From NCBI RefSeq assembly GCF_032854445.1, contig NC_088307.1, forward strand, positions 4,776,001 through 4,840,000: a stretch of DNA of 64,000 bases. The letters are read 5' to 3'. The notes below the pieces were generated by a model. It did not search any database. It was given only the letters and a program-made list of their open reading frames with translations, and had not been told where the DNA came from. Below, one piece after another: positions 63,903 through 64,000 of the stretch. The DNA comes from Liolophura sinensis (lineage: Eukaryota; Mollusca; Polyplacophora; Chitonida; Chitonidae). Position numbers and translations under genes: made by a program. Numbering within the stretch: the stretch's first letter is position 1; each line of letters opens with the position of its first letter.

Positions 63903-64000
63903 GACGTACAGTGTAGAGAGTAAAACAAGAGCAGCGACAACAGTATGATAGCTGGCAAATGATCTCCCGTAACCCTCAGGGGGTAAATTGAAGCCCCTGT
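63903..64000 (+). repeat. Repeat D head, cut by the window edge
   Basis: GACGTACAGTGTAGAGAGTA, AAGAGCAGCGACAACAGTAT and TAGCTGGCAAATGATC. Confidence 0.8.

Overview
The window reads as animal nuclear DNA, most likely from a mollusc or close lophotrochozoan: AT-rich, intron-containing genes with GT-AG splice sites, tRNA-headed SINEs ending in CAATCAAATAAATAAAT, foldback MITEs, satellites and a non-LTR retrotransposon. The mollusc call rests on recalling the dispersed element with the core GACGGCGGCCAGCATTATGG from molluscan sequence; no search was run. No prokaryotic or viral genes were seen.

Layout. 1-2370: 5' half of a Jockey/I-like non-LTR retrotransposon on the minus strand (start of ORF2 with the endonuclease, complete zinc-knuckle ORF1, GC-rich 5' UTR), apparently inserted into a satellite. 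2371-5745: 88-bp satellite with a 1.32-kb higher-order duplication and a SINE inserted with a target-site duplication. 5746-19296: gene-poor, repeat-rich DNA. 19348-36001: a complete 16-exon SLC5-family sodium/solute symporter gene on the plus strand (gene A, 606 codons, every splice phase consistent). 47693-61477: exons 4-15 of a paralogue on the minus strand (gene B), its first three exons beyond the right edge. The two genes converge tail to tail.

Between them lies a large inverted repeat (about 35685-36870 and 40141-41765). It carries the last coding exon, stop region and poly(A) signal of gene A and a near-identical inverted copy placed like a terminal exon for gene B. The arms are far more alike than the other exons of A and B, which suggests recent duplication or gene conversion.

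The most unusual signals are two tandem arrays in gene A, each with an 82-bp unit that starts inside an exon (5 and 11) and runs across its 5' splice site, so exon ends and donors are repeated in the intron. All six extra exon-5 segments (24351-24815) stay open and in phase and have acceptor- and donor-like edges; one exon-11 copy (29258-29301) is a frame-compatible alternative exon. Other arrays include a 48-bp minisatellite grown from the head of a dispersed repeat. Nested insertions give a relative order of events.

Names used here for dispersed families: SINE-A (tRNA head, CAATCAAATAAATA tail), SINE-B (tRNA head, CACTCACTCACTC tail), SINE-C (tRNA-like B box, tail with GTCAGGTACCTGG), repeat D (head GACGTACAGCACAGAGAGTA).
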